A stretch of DNA of 64,000 nt from Fibrella rubiginis (GCF_017353185.1 NZ_JAFMYV010000002.1:310001-374000), one strand, 5' to 3'; shown: positions 23,949 through 35,418, counted from the first letter of the stretch. A program made the numbers and translations. The notes: generated by a model from the letters alone, not told the origin.

Positions 23949-24413
23949 ATGATCACTATTCAAGTCACCGAACTCATAGACCGGCCTGTTGCCGACGTCT
24001 ATGCACTGGCCGGAAGCCTCGACAATGACCTGCTCTGGCGAATGAATCTTTCGCGCAAGCAGCACACACCGGGATTGCCCTATGTGGGTATGACCTTCCA
24101 GGAAGCCATGAATTACCAGGGGAGCTATTTTACACTGACGGCCGTCGTTGAGGCCGTAGAGCCTAACCACCGCCTGGCTTTCCGCACCGTGAATACGGCC
24201 ATGAGCATGCAGGGGCAGCGGGTATTCGAGGCCGTAGGTCCGGGCCAGACCCGCTTCACCTACGAACTGACCATTGAGCCCACGGGTCTCTATAAACTAC
24301 TGCCCGCCCTCACGCATGAGCTCTTCAGTCAGCAAATTCAGCGCGACCTGCTGACGCTGAAACGAGTCGTCACCGCCCGCCCCCGCGCCGCCCTGGCCAC
24401 CGTTGCGGCCTGA
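23949..24413 (+). CDS. SRPBCC-fold protein
   Basis: 154 residues. Starts ITIQVTELIDRPVADVYALAGSLDNDLLW, the typical first strand and helix of the START/Bet v1-like (SRPBCC) polyketide-cyclase group, and has the central SFRTVNTAMSMQGQRVFEAVG-type strands and a final amphipathic helix. Such proteins bind small hydrophobic ligands. It follows the barrel gene by 53 bp and may be co-transcribed. Confidence 0.78.
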   Translation: MITIQVTELIDRPVADVYALAGSLDNDLLWRMNLSRKQHTPGLPYVGMTFQEAMNYQGSYFTLTAVVEAVEPNHRLAFRTVNTAMSMQGQRVFEAVGPGQTRFTYELTIEPTGLYKLLPALTHELFSQQIQRDLLTLKRVVTARPRAALATVAA

Positions 24414-24445
24414 CTCCACACCAACCGGCGTAAGCTGGAACAACA

Positions 24446-24490
24446 AAAACCCCCATCAGTTGCTCAGAAAGAGTTAACTGGTGGGGTTTT
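24446..24490. terminator. Terminator behind the SRPBCC gene
   Basis: Stem aaaacccc-atcagtt with aactggt-ggggtttt (about 15 bp with a one-base bulge), ending in TTTT on both strands. Confidence 0.7.
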
Positions 24491-24558
24491 AGGGTGAAAA
24501 GAAATCTACGTCCAGCGGGCAGAGATGACTAGTTGAGTGCTATCATATGCCCGCCAGG

Positions 24559-24760
24559 TTATGATCGGGATGCGTTGTACTCATCGTCTGTTACGGGTTG
24601 CCCCCAGATTACTGCCCCGCCCTGGCTCACGTTGGGGTTAATGGCGATATGGGTAAAGCGGCTGTCGTGGCTGGCACCATGCCAGTGCACTACGTTGGGG
24701 GCAATGTTTATGGCTTCGCCCTTGTGCAGCACCTGAATGGGCTGGCCCTTGAACCGTCTT
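24559..24760 (-). pseudogene. Cupin gene fragment
   Basis: The frame encodes GQPIQVLHKGEAINIAPNVVHWHGAS...TDDEYNAS, which aligns with the C-terminal half of the intact cupin at 26949-27446 (GKPIQVLRKGDAVKCPPNIPHWHGAS...TDEEYNRL). The upstream half of the cupin, including the first metal-binding motif, is missing. It is joined directly to a molybdenum-hydroxylase fragment. Confidence 0.75.
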
Positions 24761-24984
24761 GCCGTCTTTGAAGGTAATTTCGTGGGTGGTGGCCGCACCG
24801 TGCCATCACAATCGAACCTTCCAGCTGGGCGTTGATGGTATCGGGATTCACGTACCAGCCACAGTCCATCACGGCCCACACCTAATCGATGTTGACACCC
24901 CCGTTCTTACTGCGCGACACTTTCACGACCTGCCCCACGGTACTGTTGCAGCACTTGGTAATGGCCACGCCGAAGCTCAGTAAT
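24757..24984 (-). pseudogene. Fragment of a molybdenum hydroxylase large subunit
   Basis: On the minus strand the translation gives FGVAITKCCNSTVGQVV, then VSRSKNG, an in-frame TAG, then VWAVMDCGWYVNPDTINAQL and, after a frameshift, AATTHEITFKDGKT. This matches the late part of the molybdopterin-binding subunit of the xanthine dehydrogenase/isoquinoline 1-oxidoreductase family. Only about 75 residues of a roughly 700-residue protein remain, with a stop and a frameshift, so it is dead. Confidence 0.7.
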
Positions 24985-25004
24985 AATGGTTACTATGTCC
25001 GTAA

Positions 25005-25301
<297 letters not shown>

Positions 25302-25320
25302 TAAACCAGTCTTAATCACT

Positions 25321-25770
25321 ATGAAAGCAATCATTTTCGGCTTGAGCTTCGGGCTCATTAGCACCGTATCGGCACTCGCTCAATCAACAGCAGAGCAGGA
25401 GATCATCAATCTCTCTAAAGAGAAATGGCAGTGGATGGCCGACAAAAACGTGGATAAACTGACGCCGCTCTTCCACGACAAAGCCAAGTTTGTCCATATG
25501 AGTGGCACCTGGAAAAAGGCCGAAGAACTCGACATCATCAAGACCGGACGCATCTGGTACAAGAAAGCCGATGTACATGATGTGGCCGTAGAGATTGCCG
25601 ACAAAACGGCCATTATCTGGAGTCGTATCACGTTGACGGCCGTGGTTCGCGGTGCTGATGCCGTGACGGAATTCACCGTCACCGAAGTCTATACCAAACA
25701 AAAGGGCGACTGGAAAATACTGGCCCTCACGTTTAGCAGCGTACGCGACACGCATAAAATTGAACATTAA
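25321..25770 (+). CDS. Exported DUF4440/SnoaL-like protein, copy 1
   Basis: 149 residues. Signal peptide (IIFGLSFGLISTVSALAQ), then an NTF2-like cone fold: EQEIINLSKEKWQWMADKN, TPLFHDKAKFVHMSG, and TEFTVTEVYTKQKGDWKILAL. DUF4440 proteins are small ligand-binding or enzymatic pockets; the role here is unknown. It is followed 42 bp later by a paralogue of nearly the same length, so a tandem duplication. Confidence 0.83.
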   Translation: MKAIIFGLSFGLISTVSALAQSTAEQEIINLSKEKWQWMADKNVDKLTPLFHDKAKFVHMSGTWKKAEELDIIKTGRIWYKKADVHDVAVEIADKTAIIWSRITLTAVVRGADAVTEFTVTEVYTKQKGDWKILALTFSSVRDTHKIEH

Positions 25771-25812
25771 TCAAAAACGGGTACATTCAACCGTAAAACC
25801 TTAAAAATCAGC

Positions 25813-26268
25813 ATGAAAACATTCATTATTAGCTTGGGCTTCGCGCTCATCAGCGCAGGATCGGCATTGGCTCAATCAACAGCAGAGCAAGCCGTTATCA
25901 ACCTCTCAAAGGATAAGTGGCAGTGGATGGCCGACAAGAACGTAGATAAGCTTGCCACACTCTTCGACGACAAATCCATGTTTGTCCACATGGGTGGGTC
26001 GTGGGGTAAACAACAGGAACTGAACGTCATCAAAGGCGGGGGCATCTGGTACAAAAAAGCGGAGGTGTATTCGACTACGGTGAATAGTATTGGCAACACG
26101 GCTATTTTGCTGAGCGACATTGACCTGGTGGCCGTCGTGGGTGGCAACGAGGTGGTCAATCCGTTTATGGTCACGGAGGTGTATGTCAACCAAAACGGCA
26201 AATGGACCATGGGATCACTCTCGTTTTCAAAGCTGATGCGGCCCGTTAAACTGACGGCTGCTAAATAG
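25813..26268 (+). CDS. Exported DUF4440/SnoaL-like protein, copy 2
   Basis: 151 residues, paralogous to the gene before it. The signal peptide (FIISLGFALISAGSALAQ), the STAEQ.VINLSK.KWQWMADKNVDKL block and the WYKKA block are shared, while the C-terminal strands have diverged. The DNA around 25860-25945 is also recognisably similar to 25370-25455. Confidence 0.83.
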   Translation: MKTFIISLGFALISAGSALAQSTAEQAVINLSKDKWQWMADKNVDKLATLFDDKSMFVHMGGSWGKQQELNVIKGGGIWYKKAEVYSTTVNSIGNTAILLSDIDLVAVVGGNEVVNPFMVTEVYVNQNGKWTMGSLSFSKLMRPVKLTAAK

Positions 26269-26293
26269 TGAGTTGCACTTAGCCACTCTATAC

Positions 26294-26917
26294 ATGCACT
26301 TACTGCTTCCCTTCCTTATCCTGATTTCTGCCTGTTCACCTGCCCAACAGGCGGGCAGCATAACCACCGTTGCTGATACGGTGTCTTCTGATAAAATCTT
26401 GATTGTGTATTTGTCGCGAACCAACAATACCAGGGCACTAGCGGAGATGATTCACAAGCAGGTAGGCGGAAAACTGGTGGCCCTTGAACTGGAAAATCCT
26501 TATCCTAAAAACTATCAGGCAACGGTGCAACAGGTTGCCGGGGAGAACGAAACAGGGTATCTACCACCCTTGAAAACGAAGATCGACCGCATTCAGCAAT
26601 ACGATGTCGTGTTTGTAGGCTTCCCCACCTGGGGCATGCAGTTGCCGCCGCCGATAAAGAGTTTTCTGCGGCAGTATGACCTGCGGGGAAAAACCGTTGT
26701 TCCGTTTAATTCTAACGCCGGCTATGGCGTAGGTAGTAGTTTCCGGACGGTAGCGGAACTATGCCCGAACAGCAATATGCTGGAAGGCTTTACAACGAGG
26801 GGCGGCGTGGAGCGAGACGGTCAATACCTGGTTATTAAAGACGAAAAAGCCGATGAAGCAGCAGCGGCAGTAGCGAAATGGTTGCAAAAAATAAAGGTAT
26901 TAACACACACCCATTGA
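26294..26917 (+). CDS. Flavodoxin-domain lipoprotein
   Basis: 207 residues from the ATG at 26294. Lipobox LISAC (MHLLLPFLILISAC), then a flavodoxin-like domain with an FMN phosphate loop (YLSRTNNTRALAE), the WGMQLPPPIKSFL loop and GYGVGSSFRTVAEL. Close to the flavodoxin-like proteins found beside quinone/aldo-keto reductase genes. Being lipid-anchored and exported is unusual for an FMN protein. It ends 31 bp from the convergent cupin gene. Confidence 0.82.
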   Translation: MHLLLPFLILISACSPAQQAGSITTVADTVSSDKILIVYLSRTNNTRALAEMIHKQVGGKLVALELENPYPKNYQATVQQVAGENETGYLPPLKTKIDRIQQYDVVFVGFPTWGMQLPPPIKSFLRQYDLRGKTVVPFNSNAGYGVGSSFRTVAELCPNSNMLEGFTTRGGVERDGQYLVIKDEKADEAAAAVAKWLQKIKVLTHTH

Positions 26918-26948
26918 CGTACCTGACAGCCTGAAACAAAAAGCTGCC

Positions 26949-27446
26949 TTACCGCTTCAACCGGTTATATTCCTCATCGGTCACCTTTCGTAACCAAGTT
27001 ACCCGCCCGGTTGGGGTGTTGGGCGTAATGGCCACCTGCGTGAAGCCAACCGTTGGTGAAGCGCCATGCCAGTGAGGTATGTTAGGGGGACACTTGACCG
27101 CGTCGCCTTTTCTGAGAACCTGAATAGGTTTTCCTTTTTCCTGATAGTAGCCAATACCGCCCATGGCCAGTAGGGCCTGCCCGCCCGGGTGACTATGCCA
27201 GAACGACCGGGCACCCGGCTCGAACGTTACGTAGCCGACCGGGATGTTGAACGCGCTGTCGGGCTGAATCAACTGCTGCACCCAAACCGTACCGGTAAAT
27301 GTAGCATCGGGTGCGCGCTGCCCTTTTGGAAAAATAGCGTCTGCCGCTCCCGACGCACTGGGCCGGTGCTGAGCGGCTGCTTCAATACCGACGAGGGCTA
27401 AAACCATAAAGGCTGCCATCCTCAAGGTTAGCATTCCGTTCTTCAT
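26949..27446 (-). CDS. Exported cupin protein
   Basis: 165 residues from the ATG at 27446. Signal peptide (MVLALVGIEAAAQ), then a single cupin: ARSFWHSHPGGQALLAMGG (HxH) and PPNIPHWHGASPT. Such cupins accompany carboxymuconolactone decarboxylase-like genes, as here, where it is the last gene of the AraC-headed operon. The upstream ATG at 27479 is disfavoured because the gene before it ends at 27486 and the signal peptide is better from 27446. Substrate unknown. Confidence 0.83.
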   Translation of the reverse strand: MKNGMLTLRMAAFMVLALVGIEAAAQHRPSASGAADAIFPKGQRAPDATFTGTVWVQQLIQPDSAFNIPVGYVTFEPGARSFWHSHPGGQALLAMGGIGYYQEKGKPIQVLRKGDAVKCPPNIPHWHGASPTVGFTQVAITPNTPTGRVTWLRKVTDEEYNRLKR

Positions 27447-27485
27447 TGTTTTTCTGGAAATCGGCCAGCTGACAGCCACCGTTTT

Positions 27486-29667
<2,182 letters not shown>

Positions 29668-29693
29668 GCAAGGTGCTTTGTAGCGGCCATTGC

Positions 29694-30590
29694 TCAGTTC
29701 TGCGTTCGGTATTCGTTGGGCGACTGACCAACGCGTTGTTTAAACAGCCGGATGAAGTGCTGGGGATACTTAAAGCCTAGTTCGTAGCCTAGCTGGCTAA
29801 CCGATTTGCTGGGGTCGAACAGCCGTTCTTTGGCCACGTCGATCACCTTCGACTGGATGTATTCCTGTGCGGTTCTGCCGGTTTCTTTTTTGATCAGATC
29901 GCCAAAGTAATTAGCCGACAAATTCAACTCACCCGCATAGTAGGCTACCGAGGGTAAACCAAGCAACTGCGGTTTGTCGGTTTGAAAATAGTCGTTCAGC
30001 AACTGCTCAAACCGCTCGACAATGCCCTGGTGCACGTGATTACGGGTGATGAACTGACGGTCGTAGAAGCGGACGCAGTAATTTAGAAAGAGTTCAATGT
30101 TGCTGACAATCAGTTGTTTGCTGTGCTTGTCGATGCCGTGTTCCAGCTCATACTCAATTTTCGACAGGCAGTCCAGCACCATGTCCCGTTCCCGTCTGGA
30201 CACATGCAGCGCTTCGTTTGACTGATAACTGAAGAACGTGTATTCCTGAATATGCCGCCCCAGGACCGTGCCGTGAATCAGATCGGGATGAAAAACCAGC
30301 GCATAGCCTTTGGGTTGGTAGATTTCCCCGGTGTTGTCAACGCTAACCACCTGTCCGGGCGCAATGAACACCAGCGTGCCTTCCTGGTAGTCGTAAGTGC
30401 CTTTTCCGTACCGCAGATCACCGCAGTTGACATCTTTTAAAAAGACGACGTAGAAGCCAAAATACATGCTGGAGGACTGCCTTGGGTTTGCCTTTGACAT
30501 GTCAATGACACTGACCAGAGGATGCAGCGTTTCCTGATTGTTGAACGCGTTGTAGTCACTGACTGCCTCGAACCGTCGCAGATTATCCAT
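29694..30590 (-). CDS. AraC-family transcriptional regulator
   Basis: 298 residues. N-terminal cupin-like sensing domain (YFGFYVVFLKDVNCGDLRYGKGTYDY, VFIAPGQVVS) and a C-terminal double helix-turn-helix (YYAGELNLSANYFGDLIKKETGRTAQEYI ... SVSQLGYELGFKYPQHFIRLFKQRVGQSPNEYR). It heads the operon of monooxygenase, reductase, decarboxylase and cupin genes and is probably its activator. The promoter has a perfect TAATTTTG (30613-30620, minus strand). Confidence 0.92.
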   Translation of the reverse strand: MDNLRRFEAVSDYNAFNNQETLHPLVSVIDMSKANPRQSSSMYFGFYVVFLKDVNCGDLRYGKGTYDYQEGTLVFIAPGQVVSVDNTGEIYQPKGYALVFHPDLIHGTVLGRHIQEYTFFSYQSNEALHVSRRERDMVLDCLSKIEYELEHGIDKHSKQLIVSNIELFLNYCVRFYDRQFITRNHVHQGIVERFEQLLNDYFQTDKPQLLGLPSVAYYAGELNLSANYFGDLIKKETGRTAQEYIQSKVIDVAKERLFDPSKSVSQLGYELGFKYPQHFIRLFKQRVGQSPNEYRTQN

Positions 30591-30612
30591 AGCCCTGTTG
30601 GTTTGCTTACCT

Positions 30613-30620
30613 CAAAATTA
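30613..30620 (-). promoter_or_regulatory. -7 element TAATTTTG of the AraC operon
   Basis: A perfect TAnnTTTG 23 bp before the ATG at 30590. No CCGnTTCA box is present, so this operon is outside the proposed regulon. Confidence 0.6.
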
Positions 30621-30756
30621 CCGCGTTTTTCGACCCTTTGTCCTCCGGCATCGCCTGATCAGGAATAGTGGTAGTTAAACCCGTAATCTGTATACTCATC
30701 GGGAGCAATTTCATGACAAAATGGGAAGAGTTGGCGGTGACAGTGAATGGGGTAGC

Positions 30757-31899
30757 TTATTGCCAGGTGATGGCCCGCTTGCGGATGCAGTGGTTATACT
30801 TGTCGAGCGTAAACAACTCGCCTTTCGAGTTTACCGCCAGGCTGTAGTTGGCATGGCTCGTGCCGGGGCTGGTGTCGGCGTAGTCGTGGGCCAGTATCCG
30901 ATCCAGGCTGTGGACATAATCGTCGGGTGTGACCATGATCATGTAGGTGCCCGTGTCCACAACCACGATCAGGCGTTTGTTGACCGGGTCATACTGCACG
31001 CGGTAGGGTTGATAGACGCCGCTTTTGCTGCGGGGCTTGTCGGCAGAATAGCCCGTGCTCAGGCCCAGGTATGTCGACACGGTGCCGTCGGGTGTGATTT
31101 TGCGCACGGCGTGGTTGCCCCAGTCGGGTACGTAAAGGTTGCCCGCGTCGTCGATGGTGAGGTCTTCCAAAGAGCAGAACCGGGCCTCGGTGCCCTTGCC
31201 ATCCACAAATTGACAGATAGCCGAGTCCTGGGGTTTTCCGGCCAGCGTAGAAACCATGTTGGTGCTTAAGTCGACCTTGCGAATGCATTTGTTGAGGGCG
31301 TCGCCGATGTAGATCATCCCGACTTTGTCCATAATGATGCTGGTGGGTGTGTTGAATTTAGCCTGCGCCAATGGTCCGTCGCGATAGCCGAAACTGTAGC
31401 CACCGCCCGCATCCGGTCCACCGCTGAGCCGGGTAACGTCGCCGGCCGCGCTAATGCGGAAAATGCCGTTATAGACCCCAATGGCGTCGCCGCTTTCAAT
31501 GGCGTAGAGCGTAACGCCGTCGCGGGGGTCCACGCAGATGTCGGTGACCGATTTCAGCCCTGTAGCGAAGGTGGTGACGTTGCCTGCCGGGTCTACCTTG
31601 CGAATTACGCTGCCGCCCTGGTAACTCTGGCGCTGGTCGATGACGTAGAGGTTATCGTTTTTGTCGATCGTCATCTGGTTGGGGTAATTGAACCGGGCGG
31701 CGGTGCGGTTGCCATCTACGAACCCTTTTTTGGTGTCGCCCCCCGCCATGGTGGTGATGGTGACGTAGGGTGTTTTTCCGGTAGTGACTGGCGTGCCGGT
31801 GGTGCCGCCGGGAGGAACAACCTCATTTTTGGGCGTAGTACAGGCCAGTGTAAGCGATAGGGCGGCCAGCAGGCCGAGGCGGGGTAAGGAGCGGTTCAT
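30757..31899 (-). CDS. NHL-repeat lipoprotein
   Basis: 380 residues. Lipobox LTLAC at about residue 20, then a Pro/Gly/Thr linker and a six-bladed NHL beta-propeller with repeated motifs (FNYPNQMTIDKNDNLYVID, FNTPTSIIMDKVGMIYIGD, FCSLEDLTIDDAGNLYVPDWGNHAVRKI). Often found outside the cell in Bacteroidota in protein-protein or sugar binding. The promoter carries the tandem box at 31947-32018. Confidence 0.88.
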   Translation of the reverse strand: MNRSLPRLGLLAALSLTLACTTPKNEVVPPGGTTGTPVTTGKTPYVTITTMAGGDTKKGFVDGNRTAARFNYPNQMTIDKNDNLYVIDQRQSYQGGSVIRKVDPAGNVTTFATGLKSVTDICVDPRDGVTLYAIESGDAIGVYNGIFRISAAGDVTRLSGGPDAGGGYSFGYRDGPLAQAKFNTPTSIIMDKVGMIYIGDALNKCIRKVDLSTNMVSTLAGKPQDSAICQFVDGKGTEARFCSLEDLTIDDAGNLYVPDWGNHAVRKITPDGTVSTYLGLSTGYSADKPRSKSGVYQPYRVQYDPVNKRLIVVVDTGTYMIMVTPDDYVHSLDRILAHDYADTSPGTSHANYSLAVNSKGELFTLDKYNHCIRKRAITWQ

Positions 31900-31946
31900 G
31901 GGTGCTGTTGTTGTTTACTGTTCGCCGCTTTCACGGTCTGATGGGT

Positions 31947-32018
31947 CAAAGGTGTCTGGCATCAGCCAGGTGCCCAACGCGTGCCTGGGTGAAACGACAA
32001 AAGCCGCCTATGAAGCGG
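31947..32018 (-). promoter_or_regulatory. Tandem CCGnTTCA box plus -7 element (NHL lipoprotein)
   Basis: Minus strand: CCGCTTCA (32011-32018), TCGTTTCA (31990-31997), period 21, 35 bp, CACCTTTG (31947-31954). The distal half-site is inside the terminator 31999-32023. Confidence 0.7.
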
Positions 32019-32023
32019 CTTTT
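31999..32023 (-). terminator. Terminator of gene 32081-33043
   Basis: Stem aaaagccgc / gcggctttt (31999-32007 with 32015-32023), nearly the same sequence as the hairpins at 3079, 11334 and 18731. Confidence 0.65.
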
Positions 32024-32080
32024 GGTACGGGCTAATGCCCTGTGTTGGTTCGTATGTCGACCTGACCGATTGCGGGCCGC

Positions 32081-33043
32081 TTATCGGCTGGCTGTTCGGT
32101 CGAGGTCCTGCACCCAACGCTGAGCAACGGCACGGGCGGCCATAACCGGTTCCCGGCCCATGCGGTAGAGCAGTTTCCATTCGTTGCTTTTGCGCCGATT
32201 GGCCACGTCGACAAACTCGGCCCGACCATTGGTCGTGATCACTTTCGCGCCGAAATCGACCGATTCAGCCAGGGCAATGAACCCCCGCAGTTTGTTCTTC
32301 AGGCCAATAGTCGGGCTGGCGTGCGCTTTGTAATCGGCCAGACGTTGCTGATAGTCGGCGGCTTTTTTCTTGTCATCGGCCAGCCGGGCTTCGTGTTCTT
32401 TGAGCTGACCAGCCCCAGCCTTGCCGAGATCATGGTTCATGAAGGCCAGATACTGCTTCTTGAATTCGGCCGGATTGCTGCGCGAAAGGGCCTGTAGCTT
32501 TTTAAGCTGCGTTAGCTTTGCCATGTTCTCTGCCCTGGTGTCTCCCTCCGACTGCGCCACCTCGTCGGCCGTTACCTGTATCTGCGACTGGAGCACCATA
32601 GCCAGCATGGCCGGGTCCATGCCCGCCAGCGATTGGTTCACCTGCGTCATGGCCTGGTTAAACTGCTGTTTGGGCGCGTCGCTGCTGGTATTGGCTATCT
32701 GTTCAGCCGCCTGGGTCTGCCCGTCGCTGACGTGGTATTCGTTGCGTAGGTATGCGTCGTAGCGACTGCGGAAATCGGCGGTTTCGGTATAGGCCCGTAC
32801 CACGTTACCCAGGGCTTTTACTGCTTCCACCCGCGCCCCAACAGCCAGTTGCCTGGCCATGTCGCGGGCTTTATATGAAATGGGGGGCAGATGAAACGCA
32901 GTGTCGGTCAGGTTGTTGAGCGTTATCTGATGCAATTCGTCGGGTGTGATGTCCAGATCGGCCAGAATGTCGAGTGGACGGGCTGCCAGCCAGAGGGTTG
33001 CCGCCGTCAGGAGCAGGAAGGAGCGGAGGTAGGGACGTGCCAT
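32081..33043 (-). CDS. Exported helical protein, unknown
   Basis: 320 residues. N-terminal signal (FLLLTAATLWLAARP). The mature part is almost wholly helical with coiled-coil-like stretches (AENMAKLTQLKKLQALSR, QLKEHEARLADDKKKAADYQQRLADYK). No enzyme motif and no family recognised. It follows the third LytS-type kinase, whose stop is 109 bp away. A promoter box is present at 33073-33145. Confidence 0.7.
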   Translation of the reverse strand: MARPYLRSFLLLTAATLWLAARPLDILADLDITPDELHQITLNNLTDTAFHLPPISYKARDMARQLAVGARVEAVKALGNVVRAYTETADFRSRYDAYLRNEYHVSDGQTQAAEQIANTSSDAPKQQFNQAMTQVNQSLAGMDPAMLAMVLQSQIQVTADEVAQSEGDTRAENMAKLTQLKKLQALSRSNPAEFKKQYLAFMNHDLGKAGAGQLKEHEARLADDKKKAADYQQRLADYKAHASPTIGLKNKLRGFIALAESVDFGAKVITTNGRAEFVDVANRRKSNEWKLLYRMGREPVMAARAVAQRWVQDLDRTASR

Positions 33044-33072
33044 TGTGCTTGACTTTGTGATGGTTGATTCCC

Positions 33073-33145
33073 CGAAGTTGGTTGCCTCGCCTTCGGTTGG
33101 GCAACAACATTATCCCTGGAACGTCAGTAGAGACCGGTGAAACGG
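33073..33145 (-). promoter_or_regulatory. Tandem CCGnTTCA-like box plus -7 element (gene 32081-33043)
   Basis: Minus strand: CCGTTTCA (33138-33145), ACGTTCCA (33117-33124), period 21, 36 bp, CAACTTCG (33073-33080). The proximal half-site and the -7 are each off consensus by one or two bases. Confidence 0.5.
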
Positions 33146-33151
33146 GCATAA

Positions 33152-34525
33152 CTACCGGTGGGCAGTGGGGGCAATGGTTGCGCCATTACTGCCTGCCGGC
33201 TCGATCAGGGGCAGCGTCACGTCGAAGTGCCCATCCCGCTCCTCGATGACTGGAACGGGCTGCGCCATCATCTGGTATTTGGTCAGGATGTTGCTCAGCC
33301 CTACGCCGTTTGACGCCACCCGCACCTGCTTGCGCTGCAAATTATTGCGCACCACCAGTTGCGCCCGTTCGTTGGTTAAAATGCTGATGGTGAGCGGTTG
33401 GTCGGCCAGAATAACGTTGTGCTTCACCGTGTTTTCAACCAGTAACTGCAACGTCAGCGGCGGGATCAGGTAAGGCAGGTAAACGGCGTCGACCTGATTG
33501 TTGAGGCGAATACCCCGACCGTAGCGGGTTTCGAGCAGGTGAAAATAAGAGTCGATGAAGGCCAGTTCGCGCTCCAAGGTGGTTAGTTCCTGGGCGTTGG
33601 TTTGCAACACATACCGGTACACGCTGGCCATTTCGTCGACAAACACTTCGGCCCGGACCGCGTCGTCGGCAATGAGCGACGAGAGCGTGTTGAGGCTGTT
33701 GAAGAGAAAATGCGGATTCAAATGCGCCTGCAACGCCCGCATCTGCACCTCCGACATCTCCTGCCGGAGCCGCTGCACCGACAATTCACTTTCGAGTTGT
33801 TCGCGGTGTCGCTTTTCGCGCTCCTGCGCCAGTTCCTGCTCCACGAGGGCAGTCTTGACGGCTGCCCGCCGTTGCCGGTAGCTGAGACCAAGCGAGAAGC
33901 AAAGCAATTCGCCCAGAATGCCGATCTGAAAGTAGGCAATGGGTGCCTGCCAGAAGAAAATATCGTCGGGTAAAACGGGGTAAATGAATGTGAGCACCAT
34001 CGACGTAAGTCCGCCCGCAACCAGGCAGATTGACCCCGTAACAAAATACCGTGCGGCCATGGTGCGGTACTGAAACAGGCGGGCGATGCTGTAGATGGCT
34101 ACCAGCGCCAGCGTCACCCGCACCGCCGTATGGGCCGTGTTGAAGAGGGCCGGGTGCCAGACCGAGGCCAGAAAACAGACCCACAGCTGGAGAGCGATGT
34201 AAGGCACTACGATGGCCTTGCCGAACTGAAAAAGCCTGAATAGCCCTGGCTGGTGCCTGCGTACCTGGAGGAAGGCGTCGGCGAAATCGAAATAAATAAA
34301 ATAGGCCAGCGAAGGAAAGCCGGCCTTGATAAACGAATAGGTGTTTTCAGAAACCCGGTCACTGAACAAGGGCATGCGTACACCGTAGAAAAACAGCCAT
34401 ACGAGCATGTAGAGGGTATACAGGCCGTAGATACGCTCCCGGTAGATGAACCATTGAACAACGTTCAGCAGCAGGATAGACGCCACCATCCCCACAAACA
34501 GGTCATTCCAGGTGTCGAAAGCCAT
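33152..34525 (-). CDS. 7TM LytS-type sensor histidine kinase C
   Basis: 457 residues from the ATG at 34525 (MAFDTWNDLFVGMVASILLLN). Seven hydrophobic segments to about residue 220, in the manner of 7TMR-DISM sensors. Then a long coiled coil (EQELAQEREKRHREQLESELS) and the His_kinase domain with LNPHFLFNSLNTLSS, LLVENTVKHN and NGVGLSN. The kinase domain resembles kinases A and B. Upstream in-frame starts would overlap the VOC gene. No response regulator is adjacent, so it is another orphan. Confidence 0.9.
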   Translation of the reverse strand: MAFDTWNDLFVGMVASILLLNVVQWFIYRERIYGLYTLYMLVWLFFYGVRMPLFSDRVSENTYSFIKAGFPSLAYFIYFDFADAFLQVRRHQPGLFRLFQFGKAIVVPYIALQLWVCFLASVWHPALFNTAHTAVRVTLALVAIYSIARLFQYRTMAARYFVTGSICLVAGGLTSMVLTFIYPVLPDDIFFWQAPIAYFQIGILGELLCFSLGLSYRQRRAAVKTALVEQELAQEREKRHREQLESELSVQRLRQEMSEVQMRALQAHLNPHFLFNSLNTLSSLIADDAVRAEVFVDEMASVYRYVLQTNAQELTTLERELAFIDSYFHLLETRYGRGIRLNNQVDAVYLPYLIPPLTLQLLVENTVKHNVILADQPLTISILTNERAQLVVRNNLQRKQVRVASNGVGLSNILTKYQMMAQPVPVIEERDGHFDVTLPLIEPAGSNGATIAPTAHR

Positions 34526-34584
34526 AGGGTCAGCTACGTGTTTAAGGCCCAAAAATAGGCCACAAGGTAGGCCATAAGCCCCCT

Positions 34585-35388
34585 TTACATAGCCGCCGAC
34601 ACCGACCAACCCGCACTTGCCGTTGGTGAAGCAACCAATTTGCCCGTTGAAGCGTGGTGTGCGGCCAACCGCTGGGCAGCACATGCACCACAACACAGGT
34701 GAGGCCTGGCGGTTGGCGGTTGATGCCCGGCGGAGCCCTGCCGGATAGCCGCCGCCGTTGTCTGGTGCTGCTGACCAAGCCAGTCGGTGAAGTGTATAAC
34801 GCAATCCTGTTCAGCGGCAGGTGTGTTGGTGAACAGCCACGGCCGACCGGTTTTGGCCAGAACAAACAGGCCGTAATCATCACCGATGGCCATGAAGTCG
34901 GGGTTGGGGTCCTGCTTCCTGAAGGGTGTCAGGCCATACTGGCTGGCGAGCCAGGCAGCAGTGCCGGGTACGCTGGCCGTGGCGACACCAACCTCGCTGA
35001 CACCCTGAAAATAGTTCCCTGGTGCGGCGAAGCCCGCGTCGTCGCGTTCGATGAGTTCGACGATGTTGTGGCCGGGGTCCCGAAAATAAACCGCCCGCGC
35101 CTTCCAGTCCGGAAAATGTGCTACCCGTCCCCCTACCTCGTCGATGCTGAGGTAGGGGAGGTCGAACCAAAGCTGGTATTGCTCAAGGGTATACAGGGGC
35201 ACGTTGAGGGCGAGGTGGTAAGGTGCCACCGGCTTATCTGTTTGCCTGAAAACCAATTCCGTCCAGCCCACCCGGAACGTAACACTCTGCTGATTGGCCC
35301 TTAGCACAGGCAGGCCAAGCTGATGGGCATAGAACGGGTGTATACTGGGCAGATTGGCAACGGCCAGTTCAAGTCGGGTGATTTTCAT
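34585..35388 (-). CDS. VOC/glyoxalase-fold protein
   Basis: 267 residues. Two VOC half-barrels: residues 1-125 (RLELAVANLPSIHPFYAHQLGL ... VYFRDPGHNIVELIERD, with a metal-binding Glu) and 130-200 (SEVGVATASVPGTAAWLASQYGL ... FMAIGDDYGLFVLAKTGRPWL). The last 60 residues after IHFTDWLGQQ are Ala/His/Cys-rich and do not look like the family, so the true end may have been lost by a frameshift near 34760. The kinase C gene follows 60 bp downstream. Confidence 0.75.
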   Translation of the reverse strand: MKITRLELAVANLPSIHPFYAHQLGLPVLRANQQSVTFRVGWTELVFRQTDKPVAPYHLALNVPLYTLEQYQLWFDLPYLSIDEVGGRVAHFPDWKARAVYFRDPGHNIVELIERDDAGFAAPGNYFQGVSEVGVATASVPGTAAWLASQYGLTPFRKQDPNPDFMAIGDDYGLFVLAKTGRPWLFTNTPAAEQDCVIHFTDWLGQQHQTTAAAIRQGSAGHQPPTARPHLCCGACAAQRLAAHHASTGKLVASPTASAGWSVSAAM

Positions 35389-35418
35389 GGGTAACGCTGG
35401 TGTGTGTACGAGCCAATC

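Noticed and set aside
26273-26293. TTG start giving a longer flavodoxin lipoprotein
   Set aside because: The ATG at 26294 gives a clean lipoprotein signal; the upstream seven codons add nothing. The same logic rejects TTG 61878 and the ATGs at 18678, 34804 and 36087.
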